A program made the position numbers and the translations under genes. From DATDVC01 sp036517695 (lineage in GTDB: Bacteria > Patescibacteriota > Minisyncoccia > Phycocordibacterales > WO2-35-19), in NCBI GenBank assembly GCA_036517695.1, contig DATDVC010000035.1, positions 1 through 10,612 of the forward strand: a DNA stretch of 10,612 nt, read 5' to 3'. Positions 1 through 6,216 of the stretch are shown piece by piece; the stretch's first letter is position 1; each line of letters starts with the position of its first letter. Under the pieces are notes generated by a model that made no database searches, had not been told where the DNA came from, and saw only the letters and a program-made list of their open reading frames with translations.

Positions 1-1
1 G

Positions 2-1063
2 GCCACCAAATCTCTCCTTCCTCTTCCTGAAAAATGGCATGGCCTTACTGATACTGAAGAAAGATATCGAAAACGATATCTCGATCTTTTGAATAACCAA
101 GAGCTCCGCGATCTTTTGGTAAAAAAAGCCAAATTTTGGGATGTAACTAGAGATTTTTTTAAGGCAAAAGGTTTTCTGGAGGTTGAGACGCCAACTCTTG
201 AGGTAACAACGGGCGGGGCAGAGGCTAGGCCCTTCAAAACTCATCACAATGATTTTGATATCGATTTATTTTTGAGAATTTCTGTAGGTGAACTCTGGCA
301 GAAAAGACTTATGGCGGCAGGTTTCTCCAAAACTTTTGAAATTGGAAAAGTGTATAGAAATGAGGGTACAAGCCCAGAACATTTGCAGGAATTTACAAAC
401 CTTGAATTTTACTGGAGTTTTGCGGATTTCAAAGATGGAATGAAGCTTGTGAGCGAATTGTATATAAAAATTGCAGAAGAGATTTTTGGAACCACAAAGT
501 TTACTTATAAAGAGCACTCTTTTGATCTCAATGATGAATGGAGGGAGGTTGATTATGTGGAGGAAATAAAGAAGCAAACCAATATTGATATTAACATTGC
601 CACTGAATCCGATATGAAAGTAAGACTAGAAGAACTCGGAGTAAAGTATGAAGGTCAAAATAAAGAAAGATTAACCGATACTTTGTGGAAATATTGCAGA
701 AAGAATATTTCAGGTCCGGCGTTTCTGGTTAATCATCCAGTATTGATAGCCCCCCTTGCAAAGCTTAAAGAAGACGGGAAAACTGTTCAGATGTTTCAAC
801 CTCTTATTGCTGGAAGTGAAGTTGGGCGTGGCTACTCCGAACTCAATGACCCAATCGATCAAGCAAGAAGATTTGAAGAGCAGAAAAAACTTTTAGAAGC
901 TGGAGATGAGGAAGCCATGATGAGTGATAATGAGTTTGTAGAGATGCTTGAGTATGGTATGCCACCAACCTGTGGATTTGGTTTTGGTGAAAGACTGTTT
1001 GCAATTCTTGCCGATAAGCCTCTGCGCGAACTTCAGACTTTCCCGCTGATGCGACCAAAATAA
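2..1063 (+). CDS. lysS: Lysyl-tRNA synthetase, class II (5' end outside window)
   Basis: This enzyme charges tRNA-Lys with lysine in the cytoplasm. The open frame runs from the first full codon at base 2 to TAA at 1061-1063, giving 353 residues. The family is usually about 490-510 residues, so the N-terminal OB-fold anticodon-binding domain lies upstream of the window. A TTG at 89 is an internal leucine codon, because the conserved family stretch LPEKWHGLTD and ERYRKRYLDLL is read in frame before it. Visible class II marks are RPFKTHHND, motif 2 with VYRNEG around base 350 (catalytic Arg at 356), YSELNDPIDQ, and motif 3 GFGFGERLF (about 974-1000). The C-terminus FPLMRPK is typical of the family. 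Motif 3 has GER where GxDR is usual, a mild divergence. A hairpin terminator follows. The assignment to LysRS rather than AspRS or AsnRS is firm from these combined motifs. Confidence 0.95.
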   Translation, partial: ATKSLLPLPEKWHGLTDTEERYRKRYLDLLNNQELRDLLVKKAKFWDVTRDFFKAKGFLEVETPTLEVTTGGAEARPFKTHHNDFDIDLFLRISVGELWQKRLMAAGFSKTFEIGKVYRNEGTSPEHLQEFTNLEFYWSFADFKDGMKLVSELYIKIAEEIFGTTKFTYKEHSFDLNDEWREVDYVEEIKKQTNIDINIATESDMKVRLEELGVKYEGQNKERLTDTLWKYCRKNISGPAFLVNHPVLIAPLAKLKEDGKTVQMFQPLIAGSEVGRGYSELNDPIDQARRFEEQKKLLEAGDEEAMMSDNEFVEMLEYGMPPTCGFGFGERLFAILADKPLRELQTFPLMRPK

Positions 1064-1091
1064 GACAGGATTGCTTGGGAAATATTTTTTC

Positions 1092-1119
1092 AAAAAGCGC
1101 CTTAAACAGGCGATTTTTT
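1092..1119 (+). terminator. Rho-independent terminator after lysS
   Basis: The stem pairs CGCCT (1098-1102) with AGGCG (1108-1112) around the loop TAAAC. It extends past a G/A mismatch into five A-T pairs and ends in a run of T at 1114-1119. It lies 29 bases after the lysS stop and separates lysS from the mraZ promoter region. The upstream A run means it could also work on the minus strand. Confidence 0.75.
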
Positions 1120-1123
1120 GAAC

Positions 1124-1140
1124 TTTTCCACATATCCACA
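1124..1140. promoter_or_regulatory. Two tandem DnaA-box-like 9-mers upstream of mraZ
   Basis: TTTTCCACA (1124-1132) and ATATCCACA (1132-1140) each match the DnaA-box consensus TTATCCACA at 8 of 9 positions. They have the same orientation and overlap by one base, so they repeat every 8 bp. They lie between the lysS terminator and the MraZ boxes. That DnaA binds here and affects division-gene expression is inference. Confidence 0.4.
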
Positions 1141-1151
1141 GTTCAAGGTGG

Positions 1152-1180
1152 TAGACCAAGCTAATCAAGTGGTATAAGAT
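1152..1180 (+). promoter_or_regulatory. Candidate promoter of the mraZ operon
   Basis: A weak -35 match TAGACC (1152-1157) is followed by 17 bp and a -10-like TAAGAT (1175-1180). Each hexamer matches consensus at 4 of 6 positions. TATAAG at 1173 is an alternative -10. The position fits because the MraZ boxes overlap the -10 and the transcript start, as expected for an autorepressor. The hexamer assignment is tentative. Confidence 0.3.
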
Positions 1181-1206
1181 GGAACCAAGTGGGAAGAAGT
1201 GGGGTA
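1167..1206 (+). promoter_or_regulatory. MraZ-binding repeat array (four 10-bp boxes)
   Basis: TGG occurs at 1170, 1180, 1190 and 1200, exactly 10 bp apart. The four units are AAGTGGTATA, AGATGGAACC, AAGTGGGAAG and AAGTGGGGTA. MraZ of other bacteria binds directly repeated TGGG-type boxes with five-base spacers just upstream of its own gene, so this array is the expected operator. The last box ends 12 bases before the mraZ ATG, so bound MraZ could block both RNA polymerase and ribosome access. A further GTGG at 1148 is slightly out of phase (21 bp before the first box). Confidence 0.8.
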
Positions 1207-1217
1207 ATTTTTGATCA

Positions 1218-1655
1218 ATGCTTGTAGGAGAATATACACACACAATAGACGACAAAAATAGGGTTTCTCTGCCGTCAAAATTGCGTTCTCTTATGGGTAA
1301 AAAGATTTTCATTACTCCCGGACTTGATCAGTGTTTGTTCGTTTTTACGGAGAAGGAGTGGAAGAGAATCGCGGAAAGACTTTCGGAAAATTCTTCCATC
1401 CTTTCTTCTGACATGAGGAGCTTCACTAGGTATATGTTTGGCGGAGCAAGTGAAGTGGAGGTTGATTCGATCGGAAGGATTTTGGTCCCTGACTTCTTGA
1501 AAGAGCGGGTGGGGCTGAAAAACAAAGTTGTTTTAATCGGTGTCCAAAATCGGCTGGAAATATGGAATGAGAAGTCTTGGGCCGATTACAAACGGCAGGT
1601 CGAAAAAGAGGCCCTTGGTTTGTCGGAAAAGTTGGCGGGTTTGGGTCTGATGTAG
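1218..1655 (+). CDS. mraZ: Transcriptional regulator MraZ
   Basis: MraZ is the DNA-binding regulator encoded first in division and cell-wall (dcw) clusters, where it represses its own operon. The 145 residues match the usual family length of about 143. The protein begins MLVGEYTHTIDDKNR and carries two AbrB-like half-domains, each with the conserved DxxxR motif: D11-R15, followed by VSLPSKLR, and D83-R87, followed by ILVPDF. Repeats of this kind assemble into a ring that reads the tandem boxes. The ATG is set by the conserved N-terminus. No clear SD precedes it, because the purine-rich stretch there is the last MraZ box. The stop lies only three bases before rsmH, so the two are co-transcribed and probably translationally coupled. 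Confidence 0.95.
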   Translation: MLVGEYTHTIDDKNRVSLPSKLRSLMGKKIFITPGLDQCLFVFTEKEWKRIAERLSENSSILSSDMRSFTRYMFGGASEVEVDSIGRILVPDFLKERVGLKNKVVLIGVQNRLEIWNEKSWADYKRQVEKEALGLSEKLAGLGLM

Positions 1656-1658
1656 GTT

Positions 1659-2567
1659 ATGAGCTTGCATAAAAGTGTTCTTTTAAAAGAGGCAATAGAC
1701 GGACTGGATCTTCGCGCTGGAGATATCTATCTTGACGCTACTTTGGGCTCCGGTTTTCACATGGAGGAAGTCTGGAGGAGGAGTGGTGGCAAAGTATCTC
1801 TCTTTGGCATAGATGTCGATCAGATGTCTTTGGATATAGCAAAGTCAAATCTCGACCTCTCTCAAGTTCCGGCAAGAATGGCTAGGCTTAACTTTAGAAA
1901 CATAGAAAGAGCCCCCAAATTGCTAGATATGGGAGAACCTTCAAAAATACTTTTCGATCTTGGTTGGAATACTCCGCAGTTCGACACTCCAGAAGGCGAA
2001 TTGGGAAGAGGCTTTAGTTTCCAGAAAGACGAGCCCTTGCTGATGACTTTGGAAAGCAAAGTGTTGGAGGGCGACACTACCGCATATGATGTTGTAAACA
2101 GCTGGGGCGAAGAAAATTTGGCGGATGTTATTTACGGCTATGGCGAAGAGAGGTATGCAAGGAGGATAGCCAAAGCCATAGTTGAAAGGAGAAAAGAGAA
2201 GCCGATACTTTCTTCGAAGGAATTGGCTGATCTGGTAAAAAGCGTGGTGCCGATCTTTTACCGCTTTGGGCGCATCCATCCAGCCACCAAAACTTTTCAA
2301 GCCATACGAATTGCCGTAAATGATGAGTTGCGCGCCCTAGAAGACGGGCTCCACGGCGCTTTTAAAATTTTGAGAGAAAATGGCAGGATCGCCGTCATAT
2401 CGTTCCACAGTTTGGAAGACAGGATAGTTAAAAATTTTTTTAAAAACAAAAAAGAAGAGCTAAAGGCAAAAATAATAAATAAAAAACCGATTACTCCTAG
2501 CGAAGTTGAAATATCGGCAAACCCAAGAAGCAGAAGCGCAAAATTGAGAATCATCCAAAAATTATGA
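1659..2567 (+). CDS. rsmH: 16S rRNA (cytosine-1402-N4)-methyltransferase RsmH (MraW)
   Basis: RsmH transfers a methyl group from S-adenosylmethionine to N4 of C1402 in the ribosomal decoding site. The 302 residues are close to the usual 300-315. Visible elements are the N-terminal H4-xx-VLL signature, the SAM-binding motif DATLGSGFH (26-34), the acidic strand FGIDVD (49-54), DLGWNTPQFD from D100, a GFSF-type loop, SFHSLEDRIVK (H250), and NPRSRSAKLR near the C-terminus. The SAM loop and the DLG segment differ from the common GGGGHS and DLGVSS forms, consistent with a divergent phylum. The ATG follows mraZ by three bases. The stop TGA overlaps the next start as ATGA, indicating translational coupling to the ftsL-like gene. 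Confidence 0.95.
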   Translation: MSLHKSVLLKEAIDGLDLRAGDIYLDATLGSGFHMEEVWRRSGGKVSLFGIDVDQMSLDIAKSNLDLSQVPARMARLNFRNIERAPKLLDMGEPSKILFDLGWNTPQFDTPEGELGRGFSFQKDEPLLMTLESKVLEGDTTAYDVVNSWGEENLADVIYGYGEERYARRIAKAIVERRKEKPILSSKELADLVKSVVPIFYRFGRIHPATKTFQAIRIAVNDELRALEDGLHGAFKILRENGRIAVISFHSLEDRIVKNFFKNKKEELKAKIINKKPITPSEVEISANPRSRSAKLRIIQKL

Positions 2568-2890
2568 GCAAGTTCTTAAAAGAAAAATCAATAGCGGTGG
2601 TATTCGATAGAACGTCGATATTTGTGTTGGGGGCGTTTATTCTGGGGTGCGCTTTTTGTTATATATATTTTGCAAATGTGGCCGTTCGGACTTTAACAAT
2701 GCTTGAAAAGTCTAAAAGCGAGATGCAAGCTCTATCTCTCGAAGTTAGTGAAATGGAGTCAAAAAGACTTGTTTTGGACAACGGCATAAGCAATAATTTG
2801 GCGGAAAGTCTTGGTTTTGTTGAAGTAAAGAATCAAAATTTTATAATTGATAAATCGGGGGGCACAAGTTTGTCATTAAGAACAGAATAG
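2564..2890 (+). CDS. ftsL: FtsL-like bitopic cell-division protein
   Basis: This 108-residue protein has the FtsL layout: a short basic N-terminus, one membrane helix at about residues 17-38 (rich in I, F, L, A, G and C), and then an extracytoplasmic coiled-coil stretch at about 43-75 (LTMLEKSKSEMQALSLEVSE). FtsL proteins are barely conserved in sequence, so the call rests on topology, size and position between rsmH and ftsI, which is the normal place for ftsL. FtsL acts with FtsB and FtsQ to activate FtsW-FtsI at the septum. The start overlaps the rsmH stop by four bases. An FtsB/DivIC-type protein would look much the same, so the symbol is positional. Confidence 0.7.
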   Translation: MSKFLKEKSIAVVFDRTSIFVLGAFILGCAFCYIYFANVAVRTLTMLEKSKSEMQALSLEVSEMESKRLVLDNGISNNLAESLGFVEVKNQNFIIDKSGGTSLSLRTE

Positions 2891-2921
2891 AAAGTGAAGA
2901 TGAACATGCGATAATAAATAG

Positions 2922-4640
2922 ATGAATTGGAGAATACGGCTCATATCTGTTTTAATCATCTTTTCTGCCACTCTTCTTTTGGGTAGGCTTTATTTTGTGC
3001 AAATTGTTCACGGCAAGTCTTTTGTTTCTTCCGCTGAACGGCAGTATGTAAATAAAAACACCATCTCCTATGATAGAGGAGAGATATATTTTCAAAGCAA
3101 AACCGGAGAAAAGATACCGGCGGCCATTTCGCGCTCTGGATTTTCGGTATCCATAAACCCGAGTGTCATGACCGAAGAGGAAAAAATTTATGAAAGTCTC
3201 AACGCTATCATTTCTTTGGACAAAGCCGAATTTATGGCAAAAACTCTTGATAAAGCCGATAAAAATGAAGAGATCGCCAAGCGCCTAAATTCTGAAACTG
3301 CCGATAAGATAAAAAATCTAAATCTTTACGGAGTGAGCGTCTCTACTGACAAGTGGCGTTTCTACCCGGGCAACGATTTGGCCTCGCAAAGCATCGGTTT
3401 TGTGGCGTTTTTGGAAAATGCGCTGGCCGGCCGTTATGGGCTTGAGAGATATTATGAAGAAGTGCTAAAAAGAGATCCCTCAAAAGCCTATGACAATTTT
3501 TTTGCCGAATTTTTTTCGAGCGTAAAAGAAACATGGAGTGATCATCCGGCTGACGAAGGCGACATTGTTACTTCAATCGAACCATCTGTGGAGCTTTTTT
3601 TGGAAGACGAATTGCGAAATATACGAGACACTTGGTCGAGCGACGGGGCGGGAGGGGTGATCATAGATCCGGTGAGTGGTGAAATCATTGCTCTTGCTTG
3701 GAATCCATCTTTCAATCCAAACAATTTTCAAGAGAGCGACATAAGTCGATTTGGCAATCCGATAGTTGAAGGAGTTTATGAGATGGGCTCGATAGTAAAG
3801 CCATTGACTATGGCGGCGGGGCTTGATTCCGGTACTGTTTCAGCGGGGACCACTTATAACGATGAGGGTTTTCTTGTTCTCAATGGCAAAAGAATTTCAA
3901 ACTACGACAACAGAGGGCGCGGGGTGGTGGATATGCAAGAGGTGCTCAATCAGTCTCTAAATACCGGCGCCGCCTATGTGGCTTTAAAAATGGGCAACAA
4001 AAAATTTTCCGAATATATGAAAAGTTTCGGAGTGGGGACGGAGACCGGCATAGACCTGCCAAACGAAGCAAACGGACTTATAAATAACCTGGACAGTTCG
4101 AGAGAAATAGAGATGGCAACGGCTTCTTACGGGCAAGGCATTGCCTTTACGCCGATTGCTACGGTCAGAGCTCTTTCGGCTCTTGCAAACGGGGGCACGC
4201 TAATCACTCCGCACATAGTGAAAAAAATTGAGTATGAAAGCGGTCTTTCCAAACGGCTTTCTTTTGCCCCGGGCAAGCAGGTGATAAAAAAAGAGACTTC
4301 CCATGAAATCAGTCGTATGCTTGTTGGGGTGGTCGATACCGCTCTTCGCGAAGGCAAGGCAAAGATACCTGGCTACTCCGTTGCCGCAAAAACCGGCACT
4401 GCCCAGATGACCGAAGAAGGCAGGCCGGGTTATGCGGAAGGCAAATACTTGCATTCTTTCTTTGGTTATTTTCCCGCCTACGATCCGAAGTTTTTGGTCT
4501 TCCTTTTCCATATCTATCCCAAAAACGTGCGCTATGCCTCCGAAACCTTGACCGACCCATTTCTCAATATCACCAAGTTCCTAATCAACTATTACCAGAT
4601 CCCTCCCGACCGCCCGGAGGAGGTGGTAAAAGCGTTGTAG
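2922..4640 (+). CDS. ftsI: Septal peptidoglycan transpeptidase, class B PBP (FtsI/PBP3-like)
   Basis: FtsI cross-links septal peptidoglycan outside the membrane during division. The 572 residues start with one membrane anchor (about 5-24). A dimerisation region follows, with the RGEIY element near residue 50. The penicillin-binding transpeptidase domain has all three active-site motifs: SIVK with nucleophile S290 and K293, SLN at 345-347, and KTGT at 490-493. The usual RGxIxDRNG stretch is altered to RGEIYFQSKTG. No PASTA repeat is visible at the C-terminus. An in-frame TAG sits directly before the ATG, which fixes 2922 as the earliest start. The gap from ftsL is 31 bases and no SD is evident. 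SpoVD or PBP2 are alternatives by sequence alone, but the mraZ-rsmH-ftsL context supports FtsI. Confidence 0.93.
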   Translation: MNWRIRLISVLIIFSATLLLGRLYFVQIVHGKSFVSSAERQYVNKNTISYDRGEIYFQSKTGEKIPAAISRSGFSVSINPSVMTEEEKIYESLNAIISLDKAEFMAKTLDKADKNEEIAKRLNSETADKIKNLNLYGVSVSTDKWRFYPGNDLASQSIGFVAFLENALAGRYGLERYYEEVLKRDPSKAYDNFFAEFFSSVKETWSDHPADEGDIVTSIEPSVELFLEDELRNIRDTWSSDGAGGVIIDPVSGEIIALAWNPSFNPNNFQESDISRFGNPIVEGVYEMGSIVKPLTMAAGLDSGTVSAGTTYNDEGFLVLNGKRISNYDNRGRGVVDMQEVLNQSLNTGAAYVALKMGNKKFSEYMKSFGVGTETGIDLPNEANGLINNLDSSREIEMATASYGQGIAFTPIATVRALSALANGGTLITPHIVKKIEYESGLSKRLSFAPGKQVIKKETSHEISRMLVGVVDTALREGKAKIPGYSVAAKTGTAQMTEEGRPGYAEGKYLHSFFGYFPAYDPKFLVFLFHIYPKNVRYASETLTDPFLNITKFLINYYQIPPDRPEEVVKAL

Positions 4641-4658
4641 ACCGCTACTCTTTAAAAC

Positions 4659-4690
4659 AGTGCCCCAACCTGGCGGTCGGGGCACTTCTT
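4659..4690. terminator. Bidirectional terminator between ftsI and the HTH gene
   Basis: GTGCCCC (4660-4666) pairs with GGGGCAC (4679-4685), and A4659-T4686 extends the stem around a 12-base loop. On the plus strand it is followed by a pyrimidine run (TTCTTCTT). On the minus strand it is followed by GTTTTAAA. It sits between convergent ftsI and the minus-strand regulator, so it can end both transcripts. The broken T run makes the plus-strand side weaker. Confidence 0.7.
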
Positions 4691-4698
4691 CTTCGGAG

Positions 4699-5013
4699 TC
4701 AGCGACAACCTTGTCGGCGCCTCCTTTGGGCTAGAATGGATGAATGCAAATGGAATTTTTTCCTTCCTTTTGTTGGATGGATTATTCCCAGAAGCCATCC
4801 CACCTCCCCAAGTTCCTTCTGGGATATGGTGAGCGCTTTTATGACCTTATTAAAATCCTGCCGGGTGGGGTTTACCACCCCGTGTTCGAGATTGATGACT
4901 ACTCTTTCATCGAGGCCTGCGTGTTCCGCAAGCTCACCTCTGTTCCACTTCCTCTTCTCTCTCAACTTTCTCAACAATGAGCCAAGTTTTTCCCTGGCAT
5001 CAGAATTGTTCAT
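4699..5013 (-). CDS. XRE-family helix-turn-helix regulator
   Basis: This 104-residue protein has an N-terminal Cro/C1-type DNA-binding domain at about residues 9-65. The helix-turn-helix is RGELAEHAGL (25-34) followed by the recognition helix DERVVINLEHG (35-45), then NP and a final helix typical of the family. The tail is basic and ends RRRRQGCR, with no recognisable effector domain. The start at 5013 is chosen because AGGAGG (plus-strand 5022-5027) lies 8 bases upstream. An in-frame ATG ten codons earlier (5043) lies upstream of that SD and is unlikely to be used. The gene is convergent with ftsI and divergent from the zinc-ribbon gene at 5180, so it may regulate that gene and itself. Its target is not shown by the sequence. 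Confidence 0.8.
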   Translation of the reverse strand: MNNSDAREKLGSLLRKLREKRKWNRGELAEHAGLDERVVINLEHGVVNPTRQDFNKVIKALTISQKELGEVGWLLGIIHPTKGRKKFHLHSSILAQRRRRQGCR

Positions 5014-5116
5014 CAAGGACACCTCCTTTTCATAGTTAACCACTTATCCAAAAAAGATGCAATTTTACTGTGTGTTTTTAATTAAAAATTTAGGGTACTA
5101 CTACCAAAGCAGAGGG

Positions 5117-5128
5117 GCAGCGCGCTGC
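5117..5128. promoter_or_regulatory. Perfect 12-bp palindrome, candidate operator
   Basis: GCAGCGCGCTGC is its own reverse complement. It ends one base before the TTGACT -35 box of the zinc-ribbon gene, in the space between that gene and the divergent XRE regulator. The position suits a dimeric regulator's operator. Binding by the neighbouring regulator is inference only. Confidence 0.4.
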
Positions 5129-5129
5129 G

Positions 5130-5158
5130 TTGACTAACGGCATTTTTTATGATATCCT
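5130..5158 (+). promoter_or_regulatory. Promoter of the zinc-ribbon gene
   Basis: TTGACT (5130-5135, 5 of 6) and TATCCT (5153-5158, 4 of 6) are separated by 17 bp. The predicted transcript start, near 5165, is just before the AGGAGG SD at 5166-5171, giving a leader of about 15 bases. Confidence 0.6.
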
Positions 5159-5179
5159 AAATGCTAGGAGGTATAAATT

Positions 5180-5584
5180 ATGAGAATAAACCCTGATCAG
5201 ATTGTGGGTCAAAAATTTGGTAATCTCACAGTAGTCCGTTCTGATGGGCAAGATAAGTGGAATCACCAAATGTTCAGTTGCGATTGCGATTGCGGGAGAA
5301 CAGGGGTGAGGGTCTTATACAACGCTCTAAGAAGCGGCAATACCAGGAGTTGCGGGTGTATAAAAAGTCAACAAATGACTCACTACAAACCCGGATTTTC
5401 AAAGAAGACACTGATCATGTGTGGTGTATTGAATAAGACGTGTGAGGGGTGCCAGCAAGGGTTCAAAATTGAGTACGGACCTCCTCCGTACCGTAGCTTT
5501 AAACAGGCGGAAAAGATAAGATTTTGTGATCCTTGTTTGCTCAAGAAAAAACTTGGAACAAAAATAACCAAGTACGATTGGTAG
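5180..5584 (+). CDS. Double zinc-ribbon protein, phage-like N-terminal motif
   Basis: The function of this 134-residue protein is unknown. The N-terminal part (8-60) reads VGQKFGNLTVV, then C34-x-C36-x-C38-G, then R56-SCGC with C58 and C60. I know this GxxFGxLTV...CDCG...SCGC pattern from phage and mobile-element proteins, where it often precedes an HNH or AP2 domain. Neither domain is visible here. The C-terminal part carries a second probable zinc site, C88-xx-C91 and C116-xx-C119, spaced like a classic zinc ribbon. A nucleic-acid-binding role is inferred. The start is secure: AGGAGG at 5166-5171 lies 8 bases before ATG. The gene has its own promoter and terminator, and lies between a divergent XRE regulator and tRNA-Glu, which hints at acquired DNA. 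Confidence 0.7.
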   Translation: MRINPDQIVGQKFGNLTVVRSDGQDKWNHQMFSCDCDCGRTGVRVLYNALRSGNTRSCGCIKSQQMTHYKPGFSKKTLIMCGVLNKTCEGCQQGFKIEYGPPPYRSFKQAEKIRFCDPCLLKKKLGTKITKYDW

Positions 5585-5608
5585 GCGCCTCAATATCATT
5601 AGGAACAG

Positions 5609-5639
5609 AAGCCTGGCTAAATCCCGGGCTTTTTCTTTT
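5609..5639 (+). terminator. Rho-independent terminator after the zinc-ribbon gene
   Basis: AAGCCTGG (5609-5616) pairs with CCGGGCTT (5624-5631) with one T-G wobble and a 7-base loop, followed by TTTCTTTT. It lies 25 bases after the stop codon. Confidence 0.75.
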
Positions 5640-5648
5640 CTAAATATT

Positions 5649-5676
5649 TTGGCTATTCTTGTTCTCGTGGTATATT
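5649..5676 (+). promoter_or_regulatory. Candidate promoter of tRNA-Glu
   Basis: TTGGCT (5649-5654, 4 of 6) and TATATT (5671-5676, 5 of 6) are separated by 16 bp. The transcript would start about 12 bases before the mature tRNA 5' end. TTTAAT at 5684-5689 is a better-placed hexamer for nothing useful, since it would start transcription inside the tRNA. Confidence 0.35.
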
Positions 5677-5694
5677 TGGAATGTTTAATATTGA

Positions 5695-5766
5695 GGCCCT
5701 ATCGTCTATCGGTTAGGACGTCGCCTTCTCAAGGCGAAAAGCGCGGTTCGATTCCGCGTAGGGTCA
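5695..5766 (+). tRNA. tRNA-Glu (anticodon CTC)
   Basis: A full cloverleaf can be drawn. The acceptor GGCCCTA (5695-5701) pairs with TAGGGTC (5759-5765), with one G-T pair. The D-arm contains CGGTTAGG. The anticodon stem TCGCC/GGCGA encloses the loop TTCTCAA with anticodon CTC. The T-arm CGCGG/CCGCG encloses TTCGATT. The discriminator is A5766. CCA is not encoded, so it must be added after transcription, unlike tRNA-Ala at 10404. Confidence 0.95.
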
Positions 5767-5780
5767 CAAAACGTGTTTTC

Positions 5781-5810
5781 AAGAAAAGCAGACTGCTCTG
5801 CTTTTCTTTG
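5781..5810 (+). terminator. Hairpin terminator after tRNA-Glu
   Basis: A perfect 12-bp stem pairs AAGAAAAGCAGA (5781-5792) with TCTGCTTTTCTT (5797-5808) around the loop CTGC. The T-rich 3' arm supplies most of the U run. It starts 15 bases after the tRNA. Confidence 0.75.
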
Positions 5811-5825
5811 TTGTGGCTCACATTT

Positions 5826-5856
5826 TTAACAAAAAAGGACGCTTGATGAGCGTCCT
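5826..5856 (-). terminator. Terminator of the minus-strand gene at 5879-6193
   Basis: Read on the minus strand, GGACGCT (plus 5849-5855) pairs with AGCGTCC (plus 5837-5843) around a 5-base loop and is followed by six T and further T-rich sequence. It lies 23 bases after that gene's stop. Confidence 0.85.
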
Positions 5857-5878
5857 GGAGACGAGGTGAGAGGGCCAC

Positions 5879-6193
5879 TCAACTTTTCAAGATTAGGATC
5901 AACTCCTCGAACTGTTGCGGAGTTATGTTTGTGAACGCTAGAAGCTCGCATAGCGTTGCCGAAGCTTCATCTCGGCGGCCGGCTTTGATGGCGCACTCAA
6001 CCGCTTCTTTTCGGGCCCGTTGACCCAACTCATCGTTGGGTCTGGTGATTTCCATAATCTGAACCCATATTTTGTGGACTTCAAACCACTGTTCCTCTGT
6101 TTCTTTTCTTGTCGTCTCTCCACCGTCTTGGAGATTTAGTGCGGTTGTGGTTTCCGCCTCCACTCTCGACAAGAGGAAATCGATCTTTTTCAT
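5879..6193 (-). CDS. Small helical protein of unknown function
   Basis: I do not recognise this 104-residue protein. It is charged and predicted largely helical, with no signal peptide, membrane segment or zinc motif. The C-terminal third (AVECAIKAGRRDEASATLCE, then an ITPQQFEEL helix) looks like a helical hairpin of the TPR sort, but a single unit cannot be assigned. The start is well supported: AAGGAG lies 8 bases before the ATG, behind a TTGACA promoter. A strong terminator follows, so it is a complete one-gene transcription unit. It lies between tRNA-Glu and the DUF378 gene and is divergent from the latter. It is probably a lineage-restricted gene. That the protein is made is likely; its role is open. 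Confidence 0.7.
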   Translation of the reverse strand: MKKIDFLLSRVEAETTTALNLQDGGETTRKETEEQWFEVHKIWVQIMEITRPNDELGQRARKEAVECAIKAGRRDEASATLCELLAFTNITPQQFEELILILKS

Positions 6194-6216
6194 GCTAGGT
6201 ACTCCTTCCTTAATAT

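Larger units (their letters stand above)
5582..5701. repeat. Imperfect inverted repeat linking the zinc-ribbon gene end to tRNA-Glu
   Basis: The left arm TAGGCGCCTCAATAT (5582-5596) begins at the zinc-ribbon stop codon. The right arm ATATTGAGGCCCTA (5688-5701) covers the last bases before tRNA-Glu and its whole 5' acceptor strand. They are reverse complements with one extra C in the left arm, including a perfect 10-bp core. The 91 bases between the arms hold a terminator and the probable tRNA promoter. Confidence 0.6.

Noticed and set aside
89..91. TTG as the lysS start codon
   Set aside because: Conserved LysRS sequence is read in frame before it, so it is an internal leucine and the gene is cut by the window edge.
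843..1312. Minus-strand open frames opposite the end of lysS and the mraZ control region
   Set aside because: They are shadows of lysS and mraZ and lack family motifs or SDs.
4736..5035. Plus-strand open frame of 99 codons opposite the XRE regulator
   Set aside because: It has no SD or promoter, its translation resembles no family, and the minus strand here has a clear HTH domain, SD and terminator.
5013..5043. Longer XRE frame starting at ATG 5043
   Set aside because: The extra ten codons contain the AGGAGG site that serves the ATG at 5013.
5044..5052. TTATCCAAA, 8 of 9 match to the DnaA box, upstream of the XRE gene
   Set aside because: It is a single isolated near-match in AT-rich DNA, expected by chance; no second box is close.
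5649..5846. Plus-strand open frame of 65 codons
   Set aside because: It runs through tRNA-Glu and its terminator, and has no SD.
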